In this document: one piece after another, positions 61,046 to 64,000 of the stretch
Position numbering within the stretch: position 1 is the first letter of the stretch
Layout: each line of letters opens with the position of its first letter
Origin: Streptococcus himalayensis
GTDB lineage: Bacteria > Bacillota > Bacilli > Lactobacillales > Streptococcaceae
Length of the DNA: 64,000 nucleotides
Assembly: GCF_001708305.1 (NCBI RefSeq)
Contig: NZ_CP016953.1
Location: 577,501 to 641,500 of the forward strand
Reading direction: 5' to 3'
The notes under the pieces: generated by a model
Databases searched by the model: none
What the model saw: the letters and a program-made list of their open reading frames with translations, nothing else
What the model was told of the DNA's origin: nothing
Translations under genes and position numbers: made by a program

Positions 61046-62833
61046 TTGGCTAGGTTTGAGGTGCGAGATGATTTCTACCTAAATGGAGAACCCTTTAAGA
61101 TTTTGTCAGGTACTATTCACTATTTCCGAATCCACCCAGATGATTGGTATCATTCTCTCTATAACTTAAAGGCTCTGGGCTTCAATACAGTTGAAACCTA
61201 TGTTCCTTGGAATATGCATGAGCAAAGGGAGGGAGAGTTTGATTTTTCAGACATACTGGACTTGGAAAGATTTCTTCAGCTTGCGCAGGATTTGGGCTTG
61301 TATGCGATTGTACGTCCTTCTCCCTTCATCTGTGCAGAATGGGAATTCGGTGGTTTGCCAGCTTGGCTATTGGAAAAAAAGATGCGCATTCGATCTTCGG
61401 ATCCTGCATTTTTAGAAGCTCTTCGTCATTACTATGCTGTATTATTGCCAAAACTATTACCATATCAACTGGATAACGGGGGAAATATCCTCATGATGCA
61501 GATTGAGAATGAGTATGGTTCTTACGGCGAGGATAAAGCTTACCTTCGTGCTCTTCGTGATTTGATGGTAGAGGCTGGTGTGACTTGTCCGCTCTTTACA
61601 TCAGATGGACCATGGCGAGCGACGTTGAGAGCAGGAACCTTGATTGAAGAGGATATCTTGGTTACTGGGAATTTTGGCTCTAAAGGAGCTTATAACTTTT
61701 CACAGATGCAAACTTTCTTTGAGGAGCATGGTAAAAAGTGGCCACTGATGTGCATGGAATTTTGGGATGGTTGGTTCAATCGTTGGAAGGAGCCGATTAT
61801 CACTCGAGAGCCTGAGGAGTTGGCAGAGGCTGTCCGAGAAGTGTTGGAGTTAGGCTCCATCAATCTCTATATGTTTCATGGGGGGACTAATTTTGGCTTT
61901 ATGAATGGTTGCTCCGCAAGAGGAACAATTGATTTACCACAGGTGACTTCCTATGACTACGATGCTTTGCTAAACGAACAAGGCAATCCCACACCTAAGT
62001 ACTTTGCAGTTCAGCAGATGATGAAAGAGCATTTTCCAGACTATCCTACTTGCGAGCCTTTGCTAAAGGAGAGTATGGAGTTGGCAGCAATTCCTCTAGT
62101 TGCTAAGGTGAGCCTGTTTGATACACTCGAGAGTTTATCAGAGACTATTAAGACTAATTATCCGAAGAAAATAGAGGAGTTGGGTCAGTATTATGGCTAT
62201 CATCTCTATCGAACTCATGCAGAATGGGATGCGGATGAAGAAAAAATTCGGATTATTGATGGTCGAGATCGCATGCAACTTTTTGTCGACGGAAACTTTG
62301 TTTCTACGCAGTACCAGACAGAGATTGGGGAAGACATCTTTGTAGCTGCTGAGCAAAAGAAGGAGCATAGGATTGATATTCTCATGGAAAATATGGGGCG
62401 TGTCAACTATGGTCATAAACTTCTCGCAGATACCCAACGAAAGGGAATTCGAACAGGAGTTTGCAAGGATTTGCATTTCTTACTTGACTGGGAACAATAT
62501 CCGCTTGAGTTGAAAACGATCAATCAGGTCGATTTTTCAAAAGACTGGCGAGAAAATCAACCTGCTTTCTATGCTTTTGACGTAAAATTGGAAGCGCTTT
62601 ACGATGCTTATCTAGACCTGACTGGTTTCGGGAAGGGACTTGCTTTTGTCAATGGTGTCAATATCGGCCGGTTTTGGAAGGTCGGACCGACACTATCTCT
62701 CTATATTCCACATGGCTTGCTCAAAAAGGGTGATAATCGTATTGTCATTTTTGAGACGGAAGGGGAATATCGAGAAACGATTCACTTTGTTAAAAAACCT
62801 ATATATCAAAAAATAAAGGGGGAAAACTTATGA
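61046..62833 (+). CDS. bgaC: beta-galactosidase BgaC (GH35)
   Basis: 595-residue GH35 enzyme; the pneumococcal homolog cleaves Gal-beta-1,3-GlcNAc. The acid/base Glu156 is in QIENEYGSYG and the nucleophile Glu238 in CMEFWDGWF. No signal peptide, so it is probably cytoplasmic or exported by a non-classical route, as for BgaC. It starts with TTG 61046 after GGAAAGAGG. It overlaps the PTS IIB gene by 4 nt. Confidence 0.95.
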   Translation: MARFEVRDDFYLNGEPFKILSGTIHYFRIHPDDWYHSLYNLKALGFNTVETYVPWNMHEQREGEFDFSDILDLERFLQLAQDLGLYAIVRPSPFICAEWEFGGLPAWLLEKKMRIRSSDPAFLEALRHYYAVLLPKLLPYQLDNGGNILMMQIENEYGSYGEDKAYLRALRDLMVEAGVTCPLFTSDGPWRATLRAGTLIEEDILVTGNFGSKGAYNFSQMQTFFEEHGKKWPLMCMEFWDGWFNRWKEPIITREPEELAEAVREVLELGSINLYMFHGGTNFGFMNGCSARGTIDLPQVTSYDYDALLNEQGNPTPKYFAVQQMMKEHFPDYPTCEPLLKESMELAAIPLVAKVSLFDTLESLSETIKTNYPKKIEELGQYYGYHLYRTHAEWDADEEKIRIIDGRDRMQLFVDGNFVSTQYQTEIGEDIFVAAEQKKEHRIDILMENMGRVNYGHKLLADTQRKGIRTGVCKDLHFLLDWEQYPLELKTINQVDFSKDWRENQPAFYAFDVKLEALYDAYLDLTGFGKGLAFVNGVNIGRFWKVGPTLSLYIPHGLLKKGDNRIVIFETEGEYRETIHFVKKPIYQKIKGENL

Positions 62834-63315
62834 CAATTATAGGAACTCGTATCGATGGACGTTTGATCCATGGGCAAGTAGCCAATCTTTGGACTACTAA
62901 ACTGAACATTTCTCGTATCATGGTTGTTGACGACGATGTGGTGAACAGTGATATTGAAAAATCAGGTTTGAAATTAGCCTGCCCACCAGGAGTAAAACTC
63001 TCTGTGCTAACCATCGAAAAAGCTGCTGCTAATATCCTAGCAGGGAAATATGACTCACAACGTCTCTTTATCGTTGCAAAACGTCCAGCTCCAATCTTGG
63101 GTTTGGTAGAACGTGGAGTTGCTCTTCCTGAGCTAAACGTTGGAAATATGTCTCAATCGCCTGAAACACGCTCAGTGACACGCTCAGTGAACGTTGTTGA
63201 TGAGGATATTCGTGTCTTCGATGAATTGAATGCCAAAGGCGTGAAATTAATTCATCAAATGGTGCCAGGTGACACCGCTAAAGATTTCTTACCTCTACTT
63301 GAAAAGGTAAGATAG
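62830..63315 (+). CDS. PTS system mannose/sorbose-family IIB component
   Basis: 161-residue IIB of the mannose/fructose/sorbose class with the phosphoacceptor His14 in DGRLIHGQV. In pneumococcus the paralog next to bgaC belongs to a galactosamine-type PTS; the sugar here is probably a Gal or GalNAc derivative. ATG overlaps the bgaC TGA. Confidence 0.9.
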   Translation: MTIIGTRIDGRLIHGQVANLWTTKLNISRIMVVDDDVVNSDIEKSGLKLACPPGVKLSVLTIEKAAANILAGKYDSQRLFIVAKRPAPILGLVERGVALPELNVGNMSQSPETRSVTRSVNVVDEDIRVFDELNAKGVKLIHQMVPGDTAKDFLPLLEKVR

Positions 63316-63359
63316 TATAGTCGTTCATAACATTTAAAAAATTTTTAGGAGGTTACATC

Positions 63360-64000
63360 ATGATTCAATGGTGGCAAATTCTTTTACTTACCTTGTACTC
63401 AGCTTATCAAATCTGTGATGAGTTGACCATCGTATCTTCAGCAGGTTCGCCTGTATTTGCAGGTTTCATTACAGGACTTGTTATGGGAGATTTGAAGACA
63501 GGTCTATACATCGGTGGTGCGCTTCAATTAGTAGTACTTGGGGTTGGTACTTTCGGTGGTGCGTCTCGTATTGACGCAACATCTGGTGCGGTTATTGCAA
63601 CAGCTTTCTCAGTTGCAAAAGGAATCGATGCTGAGCTTGCAATCTCAACGATTGCGGTACCAGTAGCAGCACTTCTTACTTATGCCGATATCCTTGGTCG
63701 TTTCTCAACTACTTACTTTGCTCACCGCGTGGATGCAGCCGTTGAACGCTTTGACTATAAAGGAATTGAACGCAACTACTTATTAGGTGCAATTCCATGG
63801 GCAGCTTCTCGTGCGCTTCCTGTACTTCTAGCTCTTGCCTTTGGTGGTGATTTCGTTCAAGCCATGGTTACAGCTATTGATAATGTGAAATGGGTCGCAG
63901 ATGGTTTGACTCTTGCAGCTCGTATGCTTCCAGGTCTAGGGTTCGCAATCTTGCTTCACTACCTTCCACTCAAACGCAATCTTCACTACTTAGGTCTTGG
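63360..64000 (+). CDS. PTS system mannose/sorbose-family IIC component (partial)
   Basis: Starts at ATG 63360 with GGAGGT upstream and runs off the window with about 213 residues so far. It begins MIQWWQILLLTLYSAYQICD and has hydrophobic segments with the family pattern TGLVMGDLKTGLYIGGALQLV. IID and IIA genes probably follow outside the window. Confidence 0.92.
   Translation, partial: MIQWWQILLLTLYSAYQICDELTIVSSAGSPVFAGFITGLVMGDLKTGLYIGGALQLVVLGVGTFGGASRIDATSGAVIATAFSVAKGIDAELAISTIAVPVAALLTYADILGRFSTTYFAHRVDAAVERFDYKGIERNYLLGAIPWAASRALPVLLALAFGGDFVQAMVTAIDNVKWVADGLTLAARMLPGLGFAILLHYLPLKRNLHYLGL

Overview
The window is about 64 kb of a low-GC Firmicutes chromosome around the replication origin, almost certainly a Streptococcus of the mitis/sanguinis/anginosus type. 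The gene order dnaA-dnaN-DUF951-ychF-pth-mfd-S4 protein-divIC-tilS-hpt-ftsH-comX-16S on one side of oriC, and parB-htrA-rlmH-tRNA-Arg-comCDE-tRNA-Glu-tRNA-Asn on the other, is the one known from S. pneumoniae. A complete comCDE locus argues against ComRS-type species such as S. suis, S. mutans or S. pyogenes. I cannot assign a species.

Layout. 1-2.6 kb: tRNA-Ala and 16S rRNA (minus strand), an unannotated 46-codon small gene and comX. 2.7-4.5 kb: an insertion cluster made of a MITE-like repeat, a perfect hairpin and a frameshifted ISL3-family element. 4.5-16 kb: the conserved ftsH-to-ychF block on the minus strand. 16.5-22.3 kb: dnaN, dnaA, oriC, parB, htrA (with a CiaR box) and rlmH. 22.4-25.1 kb: tRNA-Arg, comCDE with a ComE-type promoter, tRNA-Glu and tRNA-Asn. 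25-42 kb: yfhO, an ABC-F gene, trpS, guaB, a GRP-family sugar transporter, recF, an S4 protein, two M16 peptidase-like genes, a RodZ-like gene, pgsA and ecfA1A2T. 42-51 kb: two LysM proteins, a HAD hydrolase, a histidine phosphatase, sdaAA/AB, mnmA, a NUDIX gene and mnmG. 51-55.6 kb: gdpP, rplI, dnaB and veg. 55.6-64 kb: decayed sequence, a TPP riboswitch with a thiamin-precursor ABC transporter, rpsD, and a GntR-bgaC-PTS galactoside locus that runs off the right edge.

How genes work together. Competence: ComC is cleaved after Gly-Gly to give the pheromone, ComD/ComE sense it, and the same promoter geometry (two 9-mers, 12-nt spacer, 31 nt to the -10) precedes both comC and comX. Chromosome maintenance: DnaA boxes lie in three intergenic regions, and two perfect parS cores plus one near-match flank parB. 

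The most unusual signal is a 16-bp palindrome, TTKACA-N4-TGTMAA, which I count 14 times in 64 kb, inside genes as well as between them. Chance predicts well under one. I do not recognise a regulator with this site. Other points worth a second look are the small gene after comX, an orphan ComE-like box, a four-hairpin leader before mnmA, and an overlapping dyad, cre and CiaR-like site before bgaC.
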